Shown: positions 48,971 through 57,757 of the stretch, in pieces | How the letters are laid out: each line of letters opens with the position of its first letter | Numbering within the stretch: position 1 is the stretch's first letter | Source: Arthrobacter sp. MA-N2 | Lineage (GTDB): Bacteria; Actinomycetota; Actinomycetes; Actinomycetales; Micrococcaceae | Assembly (NCBI RefSeq): GCF_000517125.1 | Contig: NZ_KI912155.1 | Coordinates: forward strand, 2,336,696-2,400,695 | Direction: 5' to 3' | Length of the DNA stretch: 64,000 nucleotides | The notes under the pieces: model-generated | Told to the model about the DNA's origin: nothing | The model's input: the letters and a program-made list of their open reading frames with translations, nothing else | Databases searched by the model: none | Program-made: the position numbers and the translations under genes

Positions 48971-50017
48971 ATGAAGGCTCTCTACAAATCCGGTCCGCAC
49001 GCTGGTTTTGAACTCGTCGAACGGCCTGAGCCGGAGGAAGGTCCCAGCGACGTCAAGATCCGTGTCATGACCACGGGCATCTGCGGAACGGATCTGCACA
49101 TCCAGTCCTGGGACGCCTGGGCGCAAGGCATCATCGAAACGCCGCTGATCGCGGGCCACGAGTTTTACGGCGAAGTGGTGGCCGTGGGCGAGGACGTCCG
49201 CGACGTCAAGGTCGGTGACCGTGTGTCCGGTGAAGGCCACGTGGTCTGCGGAATCTGCCGCAATTGCCGTGCCGGCCGCCGCCAGATGTGCATCCACACA
49301 GTGTCCGTTGGCGTGCAGCGCGATGGCGCCTTCGCAGAGTACGTCGTCATCCCGGAGACCAACGTCTGGGTCCACCACGATCCCTCCGTCACTCCCGAGC
49401 TCGGTGCCATCTTCGACCCCTTCGGCAACGCCGTCCACACCGCCCTGAGCTTTCCGCTGGTCGGCGAGGACGTGCTCATCACGGGTGCCGGACCCATCGG
49501 GCTCATGGCAATCGCCGTCGCACGCCACGCCGGGGCCCGCAAGATCGCCATCACGGACGTCTCCGCCCCCCGCCTCGAACTGGCCCGGAAGATGGGCGTG
49601 GACCTCGCCGTCGATGTTTCCAAGATGCGCGTCAAGGATGCGCAGCTCGAACTCGGCATGCGTGAAGGATTCGACATCGGCCTGGAAATGTCGGGACATC
49701 CCACGGCCCTTCCTGAGATGATCAACAACATGAACCACGGCGGACGCATCGCCATGCTCGGCTTGCCCAGCCAGTCCATCGATATCGACTGGGGCAAAGT
49801 GGTCACCCACATGCTGACCCTCAAGGGCATCTACGGCCGGGAGATGTACGAAACCTGGTACGCCATGAGCGCCATGTTGTCCTCCAACTCCGCTCTGCAC
49901 CGCAACATTTCCGCCGTCGTCACGGACAAGCTGTCCGCCACCGACTGGGAAAAGGGCTTCGAAATCGCCCGCGCCGGCACGGGCGGCAAGGTTGTCCTCG
50001 ACTGGACCGAACTCTAA
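48971..50017 (+). CDS. tdh: L-threonine 3-dehydrogenase
   Basis: A 348-residue zinc MDR dehydrogenase oxidising threonine to 2-amino-3-ketobutyrate with NAD+. Catalytic zinc ligands are Cys in GICGTDLHI (~38) and His-Glu in [10 protein letters not shown] (~63); the structural zinc site is [15 protein letters not shown] (~93-107); the NAD motif is GAGPIGLMA (~175). [14 protein letters not shown] near 285 is typical of Tdh. The ATG follows GAGGAAG. First of tdh-kbl, feeding glycine formation. Confidence 0.95.
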   Translation: MKALYKSGPHAGFELVERPEPEEGPSDVKIRVMTTGICGTDLHIQSWDAWAQGIIETPLIAGHEFYGEVVAVGEDVRDVKVGDRVSGEGHVVCGICRNCRAGRRQMCIHTVSVGVQRDGAFAEYVVIPETNVWVHHDPSVTPELGAIFDPFGNAVHTALSFPLVGEDVLITGAGPIGLMAIAVARHAGARKIAITDVSAPRLELARKMGVDLAVDVSKMRVKDAQLELGMREGFDIGLEMSGHPTALPEMINNMNHGGRIAMLGLPSQSIDIDWGKVVTHMLTLKGIYGREMYETWYAMSAMLSSNSALHRNISAVVTDKLSATDWEKGFEIARAGTGGKVVLDWTEL

Positions 50018-50061
50018 GACGCCGTAAAGTCCTCCCAAGACCCCAGTACCAGGAGCAAGCC

Positions 50062-51270
50062 ATGTACTCAAGCATCAAAGACCAGCTGCAGGGCGAGCTT
50101 GACGAGATCCGCACCGCCGGCCTCTTCAAGACCGAACGTCACATTGATTCGCCGCAAGCCAGCCACATTGCCGCAGGCCAGCTCGGCGAGCCAGCGAACA
50201 CTGTCCTGAACTTCTGTGCCAACAACTACCTGGGCCTCGCAGACCACCCTGACATCATCGCGGCCGCCAAGTCCGCCATGGACGAGCGCGGCTTCGGCAT
50301 GGCGTCGGTCCGTTTCATCTGCGGCACCCAGGACTTGCACCTTGAGCTCGAAGCCCGCGTCTCAAAGTTCCTGGGGACCGAGGACACCATCCTGTTCTCC
50401 AGCTGCTTCGACGCCAACGGGGGTGTCTTCGAGTCCCTGTTCGGGGCCGAGGACGCCATCATCTCCGATTCCCTGAACCACGCCTCCATTATCGACGGCA
50501 TCCGGCTGAGCAAAGCCAAGCGCTTCCGTTATGCCAACCAGGACATGGGCGACCTTGAAGCCAAGCTGATCGAGGCTTCAACCGGCGAGGCACCGGCCCG
50601 GCGCAAGATCGTCGTGACCGACGGCGTCTTCTCGATGGACGGCTACCTCGCCCCGCTCGAGGCCATCTGCGATCTCGCGGAGAAGCACGATGCCCTGGTC
50701 ATGGTGGACGACTCCCACGCCGTCGGCTTCATGGGCTCCACGGGCGCGGGAACCCCGGAACATGCCGGCGTTTCCGGCAGGGTGGATATCTACACCGGCA
50801 CGTTCGGCAAAGCCCTCGGCGGCGCCTCCGGCGGCTACGTTTCCGGGCGCAGGGAAATCGTCGCCATGCTGCGCCAAAAGGCCCGTCCGTACCTTTTCTC
50901 CAACTCGCTGGCACCGGCCATCGTTGCGGCCACGATCAAGGCCATTGAACTGGTCCAAGGCTCAGGAGAACTCCGCTCCAGACTCTTCGAGAACGCAGCC
51001 TTGTTCCGGCGGCGCATGAGTGAGGAAGGCTTCGAGCTGCTCGACGGCGAACACGCCATTATTCCGGTGATGTTCGGCGACGCGGTGGTTGCCGCGAAGG
51101 TGGCTGACGAGATGCTCCACCACGGAGTCTTCGTCACGGCGTTCAGCTACCCCGTGGTACCCAAGGGTGCTGCCCGGATCCGGGTGCAGCTCTCGGCAGC
51201 ACACAGCTCGGAGGACGTCGAGGCGTGTGTCCAGGCCTTCGTGAAGAGCCGCGCCGCCGCGGGGCTCTGA
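50062..51270 (+). CDS. kbl: Glycine C-acetyltransferase (2-amino-3-ketobutyrate CoA ligase)
   Basis: A 402-residue PLP enzyme of the alpha-oxoamine synthase family that splits 2-amino-3-ketobutyrate with CoA into glycine and acetyl-CoA. Markers: [14 protein letters not shown] (~55), [20 protein letters not shown] (~78), [17 protein letters not shown] (~136), [11 protein letters not shown] (~215) and the PLP Lys in [15 protein letters not shown] (~248). The ATG at 50062 follows CAGGAG. Completes the threonine pathway begun by tdh 44 bases upstream. Confidence 0.95.
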   Translation: MYSSIKDQLQGELDEIRTAGLFKTERHIDSPQASHIAAGQLGEPANTVLNFCANNYLGLADHPDIIAAAKSAMDERGFGMASVRFICGTQDLHLELEARVSKFLGTEDTILFSSCFDANGGVFESLFGAEDAIISDSLNHASIIDGIRLSKAKRFRYANQDMGDLEAKLIEASTGEAPARRKIVVTDGVFSMDGYLAPLEAICDLAEKHDALVMVDDSHAVGFMGSTGAGTPEHAGVSGRVDIYTGTFGKALGGASGGYVSGRREIVAMLRQKARPYLFSNSLAPAIVAATIKAIELVQGSGELRSRLFENAALFRRRMSEEGFELLDGEHAIIPVMFGDAVVAAKVADEMLHHGVFVTAFSYPVVPKGAARIRVQLSAAHSSEDVEACVQAFVKSRAAAGL

Positions 51271-51275
51271 GTTCC

Positions 51276-52676
51276 ATGATCCTCACCATCCTGGGCGGCG
51301 GAGGATTCCGGGTTCCGTTGGTCTATTCGGCCCTGCTTGCGGACCATGAACCTGGCCGCGTCACCGAGCTCAGGCTGTTTGATGCCGACGCCGCGCGCCT
51401 GGGCGTCGTCGCCAGGGTCCTCGCCGACATGGCCGAGGGAATGCCCGATGCGCCGACAGTGCGGTTGTTCACCGGGTTGTCGGAGGCATTGCCCGGCACC
51501 GACTTCATCTTCTCGGCCATCAGGGTGGGCGGCCTGGAGGGGCGTGCCGCCGATGAACGGATTGCCCTTGAACATGGCGTCATCGGGCAAGAGACAGTGG
51601 GCGCAGGAGGGATTTCCTACGCCCTGCGGACCATCCCCGTGGTCCTGGACATCGCCGAGGCCGTGAAAAAGCACGCGCGGGAGGCCTGGTTCATCAACTT
51701 CACCAACCCCGCCGGAGTCATCACCGAGGTCATGACGGAAGTCCTCGGCACCAAGGTGGTGGGGATCTGCGATTCGCCGCTCGGGCTGGCCAGACGATGC
51801 CTTCTCGCAGCCGGAATCCACCGCGGCGCGGCGGCCTTTCGCGATGGCTCCGTGGAAATCGACTACTTCGGACTGAACCACCTCGGCTGGCTACGGGGAC
51901 TGGCAGTCGACGGCGAGGACGTCCTGCCGCGCCTCCTGGCCGACGCCGGCGCTATCGAGTCCTTTGAGGAGGGCCGGCTCTTCGGCGCTTCGTGGATCCA
52001 GGCGCTGGGAGCGGTTCCCAATGAGTATCTGCACTACTACTACTTCAGGCGGGAAGCGCTCGACGCCGATCGTCGCGCCGAAAGCACCCGCGGCGCCTAC
52101 TTGGCGCGGCAGCAATCGTCCTTCTACAACGGGCTCCGGAACGGGAACGAGCGCGGAGCGGCGCCCGCCCGGCGGAGTCCGACCTCGAAGGCAGCCCTCC
52201 GGCTCTGGGAAAAGACCAAGCTGGACCGCGAAGAGACGTACATGCAGAGCAATAGGGAGGCAGCCGGAACCTTCGAACGGGCACCCGAGGACCTGGTGAC
52301 CGGCGGCTACGAGTCCGTTGCCTTGGCCATCATGCGGGCCATCCGCCAAGGGGAGGCGGCCCGGCTGATCCTGAATGTCCCCAACAGGGGCACCGTGGCC
52401 GAGCTCGACGCCGACGCCGTCATCGAGGCACCCTGCCTCGTGGATGCCGGGCAAGTCCGCCTCCTCCCGGCCCGGCCGTTGCCGGACTACGCGCTAGGGC
52501 TCGTTGTCAACGCCAAAGCCGTGGAACGCGCAACCATCCATGCTGCCCTGACGGGTTCCCGGCGTTCGGCCTACAAGGCGCTGGCAATGAACCCCCTGGT
52601 GGATTCCGTCAGGGTGGCTCAAGAGCTCCTTGACGCCTACATCGATCACTTCGAGCAGCTTCAGTACCTCCGCTAA
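51276..52676 (+). CDS. GH4-family 6-phospho-glycosidase
   Basis: A 466-residue family 4 glycoside hydrolase, which uses NAD+ and a divalent metal in a redox elimination mechanism. The N-terminal Rossmann loop is ILGGGGFRVPLVYSAL. Conserved residues lie in AIRVGGLEGRAADERIALEHG (~86), FINFTNPAGVITEV (~143), GICDSPLGLARR (metal Cys, ~168) and YFGLNHLGWLRG (metal His, ~200). Actinobacterial relatives are annotated 6-phospho-beta-glucosidase; the sugar is not certain. The ATG is five bases after the kbl stop, so it may be co-transcribed with tdh-kbl although the function is unrelated. Confidence 0.88.
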   Translation: MILTILGGGGFRVPLVYSALLADHEPGRVTELRLFDADAARLGVVARVLADMAEGMPDAPTVRLFTGLSEALPGTDFIFSAIRVGGLEGRAADERIALEHGVIGQETVGAGGISYALRTIPVVLDIAEAVKKHAREAWFINFTNPAGVITEVMTEVLGTKVVGICDSPLGLARRCLLAAGIHRGAAAFRDGSVEIDYFGLNHLGWLRGLAVDGEDVLPRLLADAGAIESFEEGRLFGASWIQALGAVPNEYLHYYYFRREALDADRRAESTRGAYLARQQSSFYNGLRNGNERGAAPARRSPTSKAALRLWEKTKLDREETYMQSNREAAGTFERAPEDLVTGGYESVALAIMRAIRQGEAARLILNVPNRGTVAELDADAVIEAPCLVDAGQVRLLPARPLPDYALGLVVNAKAVERATIHAALTGSRRSAYKALAMNPLVDSVRVAQELLDAYIDHFEQLQYLR

Positions 52677-52722
52677 AGTCCCCGACCCTTGCCTGGCCCC
52701 TTGACCCGCACCTGGCCTGCTG

Positions 52723-52754
52723 TGCCGATCGGGATCCGGGGCCTAGGATCGGCA
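52723..52754. promoter_or_regulatory. PPOX-gene promoter with flanking dyad
   Basis: TGCCGATC (52723-52730) and GATCGGCA (52747-52754) are perfect inverted arms. The right arm overlaps TAGGAT (52744-52749), a -10 that ends seven bases before the ATG at 52757, implying a leaderless and possibly repressed transcript. Confidence 0.55.
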
Positions 52755-52756
52755 CT

Positions 52757-53227
52757 ATGAATAATGATGCAGTGCAAGCTCCCGCCGAGGTGTTGGATCC
52801 CCAGGAATGCTGGAATCTCCTGAGAAGCGTGCGTGTTGGCAGACTCGCCGTATGGCTCGGCGACCGCCCGGACATTTTCCCCATCAACTACACGGTGGAC
52901 CACGGGACCGTCGTCTTCAGGACGGGGACAGGCACAAAGCTGGACGCCGCCCTGAGCGAATTCCCGGTGGCCATGGAAGTCGACGGTGTCAATGAGGACA
53001 CGGGCGTCGCCTGGAGCGTTGTGCTCCACGGCAAGGCTGTCCCGCTGAAAGCGCCCGAGGACGTGGTTGACTCGTTCGCCCTCCCGCTCTTTCCCTGGCA
53101 AGCGGGCAGGAAGGACCACTTCGTGCGGATTCCCGCGGACTCAATCTCAGGGCGGCGCTTCACAGTCACGGCGCCCCTGACCTGGTGGACTCCCTACAGC
53201 GGCATCAAACCGTCGTCGGTGGAGTAA
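52757..53227 (+). CDS. Pyridoxamine 5'-phosphate oxidase-fold flavin protein
   Basis: A 156-residue split-barrel protein. ECWNLLRSVRVGRLAVWLGD at ~18-37 and PINYTVDHGTVVFRTGTGTKL at ~43-63 match the short actinobacterial PPOX-like proteins (NimA/Rv-type), which bind FMN or F420. True PNPOx residues are not evident, so it is probably a general flavin or F420 reductase. It has no Shine-Dalgarno. Confidence 0.85.
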   Translation: MNNDAVQAPAEVLDPQECWNLLRSVRVGRLAVWLGDRPDIFPINYTVDHGTVVFRTGTGTKLDAALSEFPVAMEVDGVNEDTGVAWSVVLHGKAVPLKAPEDVVDSFALPLFPWQAGRKDHFVRIPADSISGRRFTVTAPLTWWTPYSGIKPSSVE

Positions 53228-53307
53228 CCCGCGCCACGCCCTTCGAAACCGATCCCTTCGCCACCGGTCCCCTTACATCCAGGCTTCCGCGCTGTCAGGA
53301 TGGAGGG

Positions 53308-54405
53308 ATGGCTGCAAATTATGATGTGGTGATTGTCGGTGGCGGCATCGCCGGGTTGTCACTGGCTTCCGCTTTGGCCGGCCAATGTTCGGTGGCCCTC
53401 GTGGAAGCCGAACAAACGCTCGCCTACCACGCGTCCTCCCGCTCGGCGCGGCAGTTGATCCCCAGCCTCGGTCCCGCCGTCGTGCAGGAACTCACGGTAC
53501 GCACGTTGGAACTCATGGCTGCCCGCGACGCCGCGTTGCAGGTACCCGTGTTGGAACCGCGGTCCTTCCTGTTGGTGGGCGACGAAGCGACGGTCCGCGC
53601 GGAAGCCAGCGGGCACATGCATTCCATCACGCACGCCGAAGCCCTTGAACTGTGCCCGGCACTGAATCCGGGGTCTTTCACGGCTGCGGGGTTGGATACC
53701 GGATCCTTCGCCTGTAACGCACCAGTGCTGCTGGAGGACCACAAGGAACGCGCGGAGGCCGGGGGAGTGGACATCATCACCGGCGCGCGGGTGCACTCGG
53801 CCCAGCGACTCGGCTCCGGATGGCAACTGGGGGCCGGGCTGGAGGGCTTCCAGACCGGCGTCGTCGTCAATGCGGCCGGTGCCTGGGCGGACGAACTTGC
53901 GGTGCTTAGCGGGGTGGAGAAGCTCGGATTGCAGCCGTACCGCCGGACGGCGGCGATCGTCGACGTCGAACGCCCCCTTCCGCCAGGCAGCCCCTTGGTG
54001 GCTGCGGCGGACAATTCGTATTATTTCCGGCGCGAAGGCGAACAAGTCCTGATCTCGCCGTCGGAGAAGGTGCCGAGCGGCGCCGAGGACGCGCGGCCGC
54101 GGCCCGGCGACGTGGAAGAGCTCGTGGCCCGGTTGAATTCCCTGACTTCGCTGGGCATCCGTTCGGTCGCCTCGGCCTGGACCGGGCTGCGCACGGAAGC
54201 TGCCGATGGCGTACCGGTGGTGGGCTTCGACGCGGAGGCTCCCGGCTTCTTCTGGCTCGCGGGCCAAAGCGGCTACGGTTTTCAGACATCCTCCGCGATC
54301 GCCGAGCTCGCGGCAGCTGCAATCCTTGGCCATGGTTCGGAGACCAGTCCCGTATCCCGGACACCAGGGGAGCTCGCCGCCGCCCGTTGGTCCATCCGCC
54401 GTTGA
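53308..54405 (+). CDS. FAD-dependent oxidoreductase (DAO family)
   Basis: A 365-residue D-amino-acid oxidase/glycine-oxidase-like protein. The FAD motif DVVIVGGGIAGLSLASALA is at residues ~6-24, RSARQLIPSLG near 45 and the C-terminal FAD contact is FFWLAGQSGYGFQTSSAIAEL near 322. The ATG at 53308 follows GGAGGG. Substrate unknown, but the hutI gene begins 11 bases after its stop, suggesting a joint role in an imidazole- or amino-acid-derived compound's breakdown (inference). Confidence 0.85.
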   Translation: MAANYDVVIVGGGIAGLSLASALAGQCSVALVEAEQTLAYHASSRSARQLIPSLGPAVVQELTVRTLELMAARDAALQVPVLEPRSFLLVGDEATVRAEASGHMHSITHAEALELCPALNPGSFTAAGLDTGSFACNAPVLLEDHKERAEAGGVDIITGARVHSAQRLGSGWQLGAGLEGFQTGVVVNAAGAWADELAVLSGVEKLGLQPYRRTAAIVDVERPLPPGSPLVAAADNSYYFRREGEQVLISPSEKVPSGAEDARPRPGDVEELVARLNSLTSLGIRSVASAWTGLRTEAADGVPVVGFDAEAPGFFWLAGQSGYGFQTSSAIAELAAAAILGHGSETSPVSRTPGELAAARWSIRR

Positions 54406-54416
54406 ACAATAGGTTC

Positions 54417-55640
54417 ATGAGCGGGCAGACGAGCACACTGATTAGCAACATCGGCGAACTGATGACCCAGGACGCGGAGCATCGCGTCCTCCAGGATGCG
54501 GCCGTGGTGATCGAAGGTGAGCGGATCTCGTGGATCGGCCACGCCTCGGAGGCTCCCTCGGCCGATGAGCGCGTGGACGCGGGAGGCCGCGCCGTGCTCC
54601 CGGGATGGGTGGATTCGCACACGCACTTGATCTTCGCGGGGGACCGCACCGCCGAATTTGAGGCGAGGATGGCGGGCCAGAGTTACAGCGCCGGCGGCAT
54701 CGCGGTCACCACTGGCGCCACCCGTGCCGCGAGCGACGAGGAACTGACGCGCCTCGCCGCCGGACGCGTGGACGAAGCCGTCTCCCAAGGCACCACCTAC
54801 CTTGAGAGCAAGACCGGCTACGGCTTGGACCTTGAGAACGAGGCGCGCAGTGCACGCATCGCCGCAGCCACCGTGGACGAAGTCACCTACCTGGGCGCGC
54901 ACTTGGTCCCGGCCGGTGTCGACCCCGAGGAATATACGGACCTCGTCTGCGGCCCGATGCTCGACGCCGTCCGCCCGTACGTGCGTTGGGCCGATGTGTT
55001 CTGCGAGCGCGGTGCTTTCACCGAAGGGCAATCCCGCCGCGTCTTGTCGGCCTGCCGTGATGCGGGGCTGGGCCTTCGTGTCCACGGCAACCAGCTGGGT
55101 GAGGGGCCCGGTGTCCAGTTGGCAGTCGAGTTCGGCGCGGCGAGCGTTGACCACGTCAACTACATTTGCGAGGCCGATATCCAGGCGCTCGCGGGCTCGT
55201 GGAGCGGCTGGGACGCGTCCACTGGAACGGGTTCGCGCGGCACAGTGGCCACGTGCTTGCCGGCCTGCGATCTCTCAACGCGCCAGCCGCTCGCTCCGGG
55301 CAGGGTTTTGCTCGACGCCGGAGTGCAGATTGCGTTGGCCTCGAACTGCAACCCCGGCACCTCATACACGAGTTCGATGGCTTTTTGTGTCACAACTGCG
55401 GTGCTGCAAATGCACTTGAGCGTCCACGAGGCCGTCCGGGCGGCGACTTACGGCGGTGCGCTGGCGTTGGGGCGGGAGTCGGGCAACGACGTCGACGGCG
55501 AGCGGGCGGTGGGTTCGATCGCCGTCGGGCACCGCGCCGATCTCCATATGCTCAGGGCGCCGTCGGCCACGCATCTGGCGTACAGGCCGGGCATCCCGCT
55601 GACGTTTGCTGTGTGGCGGGCCGGAGTCCGCGCGCTCTAG
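54417..55640 (+). CDS. hutI: Imidazolonepropionase
   Basis: A 407-residue amidohydrolase of the HutI type (histidine degradation, ring opening of imidazolone propionate). Metal His pair in VDSHTHLIFAGDRTAEFE (~65-70), YLESKTGYGL (~128), LRVHGNQLGEGPGVQ (~223; HGNQ is the actinobacterial form), ASVDHVNYI (~246). At the position where I expect the metal-binding Asp (TDxNPG) the sequence reads ASNCNPGTSYTSS, with Asn. hutU and hutH are not in the window. The ATG at 54417 is 11 bases after the oxidoreductase stop. Function is likely but the substitution deserves a check. Confidence 0.85.
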   Translation: MSGQTSTLISNIGELMTQDAEHRVLQDAAVVIEGERISWIGHASEAPSADERVDAGGRAVLPGWVDSHTHLIFAGDRTAEFEARMAGQSYSAGGIAVTTGATRAASDEELTRLAAGRVDEAVSQGTTYLESKTGYGLDLENEARSARIAAATVDEVTYLGAHLVPAGVDPEEYTDLVCGPMLDAVRPYVRWADVFCERGAFTEGQSRRVLSACRDAGLGLRVHGNQLGEGPGVQLAVEFGAASVDHVNYICEADIQALAGSWSGWDASTGTGSRGTVATCLPACDLSTRQPLAPGRVLLDAGVQIALASNCNPGTSYTSSMAFCVTTAVLQMHLSVHEAVRAATYGGALALGRESGNDVDGERAVGSIAVGHRADLHMLRAPSATHLAYRPGIPLTFAVWRAGVRAL

Positions 55641-55672
55641 CATCTCAATACCGCAAAAAACGGCAGCCAAAT

Positions 55673-55707
55673 GCAGGGTCTCTCCGTAGGGAGGGGCCCT
55701 GCTTTCT
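55673..55707 (+). terminator. Rho-independent terminator after hutI
   Basis: GCAGGGTCTCTCC and GGGAGGGGCCCTGC make a 13-bp stem (two G-T pairs, loop GTAG) followed directly by TTTCTT. Confidence 0.9.
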
Positions 55708-55745
55708 TCCTTCGGCATGCTAGAGCCTCCACGATCCTTGTGCGA

Positions 55746-55796
55746 TTGAAAATGATCGTTTAGTGTTTCTATAGATCAGAAAACGTCAAATGATTG
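55746..55796 (+). promoter_or_regulatory. Promoter and DeoR-like repeats of the amino-sugar operon
   Basis: TTGAAA (55746-55751) and TATAGA (55770-55775) are 18 bases apart, a good sigma-A promoter. AAATGATCG (55750) and AAATGATTG (55788) are near-identical direct repeats on either side of the -10, candidate sites for the operon's own DeoR protein. Confidence 0.6.
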
Positions 55797-55832
55797 AATG
55801 CTGAAGTGCACGTCGAAGAAATGTGGACAGGG

Positions 55833-56792
55833 ATGGTAAGTGAGATGAGCAACAATGTTCTCGGGGCCTTCATGGAAGAAGAACTTGTTTCGCAGCCCGA
55901 GGTCTGGCAGCGGGCCATCGAGCAATGCAAACTTGAGCGAGCCAAGGCAGGGCACCTGCTGCCCGCTGACGGCGAGCGGATCGCAGTCGTCGGGTGTGGC
56001 ACCTCATGGTTCATGGCGCAGAGCTACGCTGCTGCCCGCGAAGCCGCGGGCAAAGGCCTGACTGACGCGTTCGCAGCGTCGGAAGCCTTCCTCAACCACA
56101 ACAGCGCCGCTCGCCAGTACGACGCCGTCATCGCGATCACCCGCTCCGGCACCACCACGGAGGTTCTTGAGCTCCTGGAGGAACTGCGCGCTAAGGCTGT
56201 CGGTGGAAAACCCAGGACCATTGCGGTGATCGGCGATGTGAACTCACCTATTACCGCTCTGTCCGACTCCGTCATAGGCCTGGCCTACGCCGACGAAAAA
56301 TCGGTGGTGCAGACCCGCTTCGCCACCACCGCGCTGGTGTACCTTTTGGCGAGCTTGGGCTTCGAATTCGACACCGCGATCGAGCAGGCACGCCGTGCAG
56401 TCACTGAGCCCGTGTCCCAGGAGTTCCTCGATGCCGAACAGTTCACCTTCCTCGGTACCGGCTGGACTGTCGGCCTGGCCCACGAAGCCGGGCTCAAGAT
56501 GCGCGAAGCCGTCCAAGGCTGGACGGAATCCTATCCGGCGATGGAATACCGGCACGGCCCCATTTCCATCGCAGCCCCTGGCCGGGTCACCTGGCTCTTC
56601 GGGGCGCAGCCCGAGGGCCTGGACGCAGACATGGCCCGTACAGGCGCTCTCTACGTCAACACCGGCAAGCATCCGCTCGCCGAGCTGACCCGGGTCCACA
56701 GGGTCACCCTTGAGCGGGCACGGGTCCGCGGGCTCGACCCGGATGTGCCCCGCAACCTCACACGCTCTGTCGTCCTGAACGCCACGGCCTAG
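55833..56792 (+). CDS. SIS-domain sugar-phosphate isomerase/deaminase (AgaS-like)
   Basis: A 319-residue double-SIS protein. From the ATG at 55833 (55845 and TTG 55794 are alternatives; no clear ribosome site) it opens GAFMEEELVSQPEVWQRAI, the usual first helix. SIS1 has VVGCGTSWFMAQSYAAAREA (~48) and AITRSGTTTEVLELL (~95); SIS2 has FLGTGWTVGLAHEAGLKMREA (~215) and the catalytic-type Glu/His in AMEYRHGP. Lacking the glutaminase domain, it fits AgaS-type galactosamine-6-phosphate deaminase/isomerase. First gene of a five-gene operon with two kinases, aldolase and DeoR. Confidence 0.85.
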   Translation: MVSEMSNNVLGAFMEEELVSQPEVWQRAIEQCKLERAKAGHLLPADGERIAVVGCGTSWFMAQSYAAAREAAGKGLTDAFAASEAFLNHNSAARQYDAVIAITRSGTTTEVLELLEELRAKAVGGKPRTIAVIGDVNSPITALSDSVIGLAYADEKSVVQTRFATTALVYLLASLGFEFDTAIEQARRAVTEPVSQEFLDAEQFTFLGTGWTVGLAHEAGLKMREAVQGWTESYPAMEYRHGPISIAAPGRVTWLFGAQPEGLDADMARTGALYVNTGKHPLAELTRVHRVTLERARVRGLDPDVPRNLTRSVVLNATA

Positions 56793-56800
56793 GTCTTCCC

Positions 56801-57757
56801 ATGGTTCTCGGAGCCGCTGAATCCGCGGTCCTTGCCTTTGACATCGGCGGTACGGACCTGAAGGCAGGCCTGGTCGACGCAAGCGGGAACATCCTTGGGC
56901 TGCGCCGCGTCGCAACGCCCCGTGATCCCTTGCGGGCTGGCGAAGCGATCCTGGACGCCGTTGAAGCGTTGGCCTCGGAGTTTGCCGCCGAGTTCCCCGG
57001 CCACCCGGCGAAGGCCGCATGCCTTGTGGTTCCGGGAATCGTCGACTCCGATATCGGTGTGGGGATCTACTCGGCGAACCTGGGGTGGCGGAACTTTCCC
57101 TTCGGGGAGAAGGCCTCGCAGCGACTCGGGCTACCCGTCGCCTTCGGACATGACGTCAGCGCTGCCGCCGAGGCAGAATTCCGTTTCGGCGCACCCCGGG
57201 ATTTCCGAAACATCGTGGTCATGGTGGTGGGCACCGGGATCGCCGCCGCTGTCATCTCCGACGGCTACCCGGTCCGGGCGGGTGGTTTCGCCGGGGAACT
57301 GGGCCACGCCCTTGTTCCGGACCCGGATTCGGAGTGCTCCGGCCATACGATCCTCGAAGCCGTTGGTTCCGCCGGAGCGATCGCCCGGCGCTACAGCGCA
57401 AAGGCCGGAATTCCGCTCCCCGGTGCCCGCGAAGTCCTGGAACGGGCCAAGGACGGCGACACACTGGCGGCGCGGATCTGGGCCGACGCCGTGGACGCCC
57501 TGGCTTTCAGCCTGAGCCAATGTGTCAGCATCATCGGTACGGAAGCGGTGGTGGTGGGAGGCGGCCTTGCGGAAGCAGGGGAAGGACTCCTTGAGCCGCT
57601 CCGTTCCCGCCTTGACGAGCTGCTCGACTTCCAACGCCGGCCAATCATCATGCGTGCCGAGTTGGGCCAGGACGCGGGGTTGCTCGGCGCCGCCATGCGC
57701 GCGCGAGCCTTGCTCCCGGCTGCGAAGGCCGCCTCCGGCACGCGGGCAAGGTCATGA
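56801..57757 (+). CDS. ROK-family sugar kinase lacking the zinc motif
   Basis: A 318-residue ROK protein: phosphate motif FDIGGTDLKAGLVD (~14-27), catalytic Asp in GHDVSAAAEAEF (~112) and VGTGIAAAVISDG (~147). Typical ROK enzymes then show GH followed by CxCGxxGCxE; here GELGHALVPDPDSECSGH keeps the His but only one Cys, so the zinc site is lost. There is no N-terminal HTH, so it is a kinase not a repressor. Probably phosphorylates the hexosamine before SIS-catalysed deamination. The stop overlaps the next ATG (ATGA). Confidence 0.85.
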   Translation: MVLGAAESAVLAFDIGGTDLKAGLVDASGNILGLRRVATPRDPLRAGEAILDAVEALASEFAAEFPGHPAKAACLVVPGIVDSDIGVGIYSANLGWRNFPFGEKASQRLGLPVAFGHDVSAAAEAEFRFGAPRDFRNIVVMVVGTGIAAAVISDGYPVRAGGFAGELGHALVPDPDSECSGHTILEAVGSAGAIARRYSAKAGIPLPGAREVLERAKDGDTLAARIWADAVDALAFSLSQCVSIIGTEAVVVGGGLAEAGEGLLEPLRSRLDELLDFQRRPIIMRAELGQDAGLLGAAMRARALLPAAKAASGTRARS

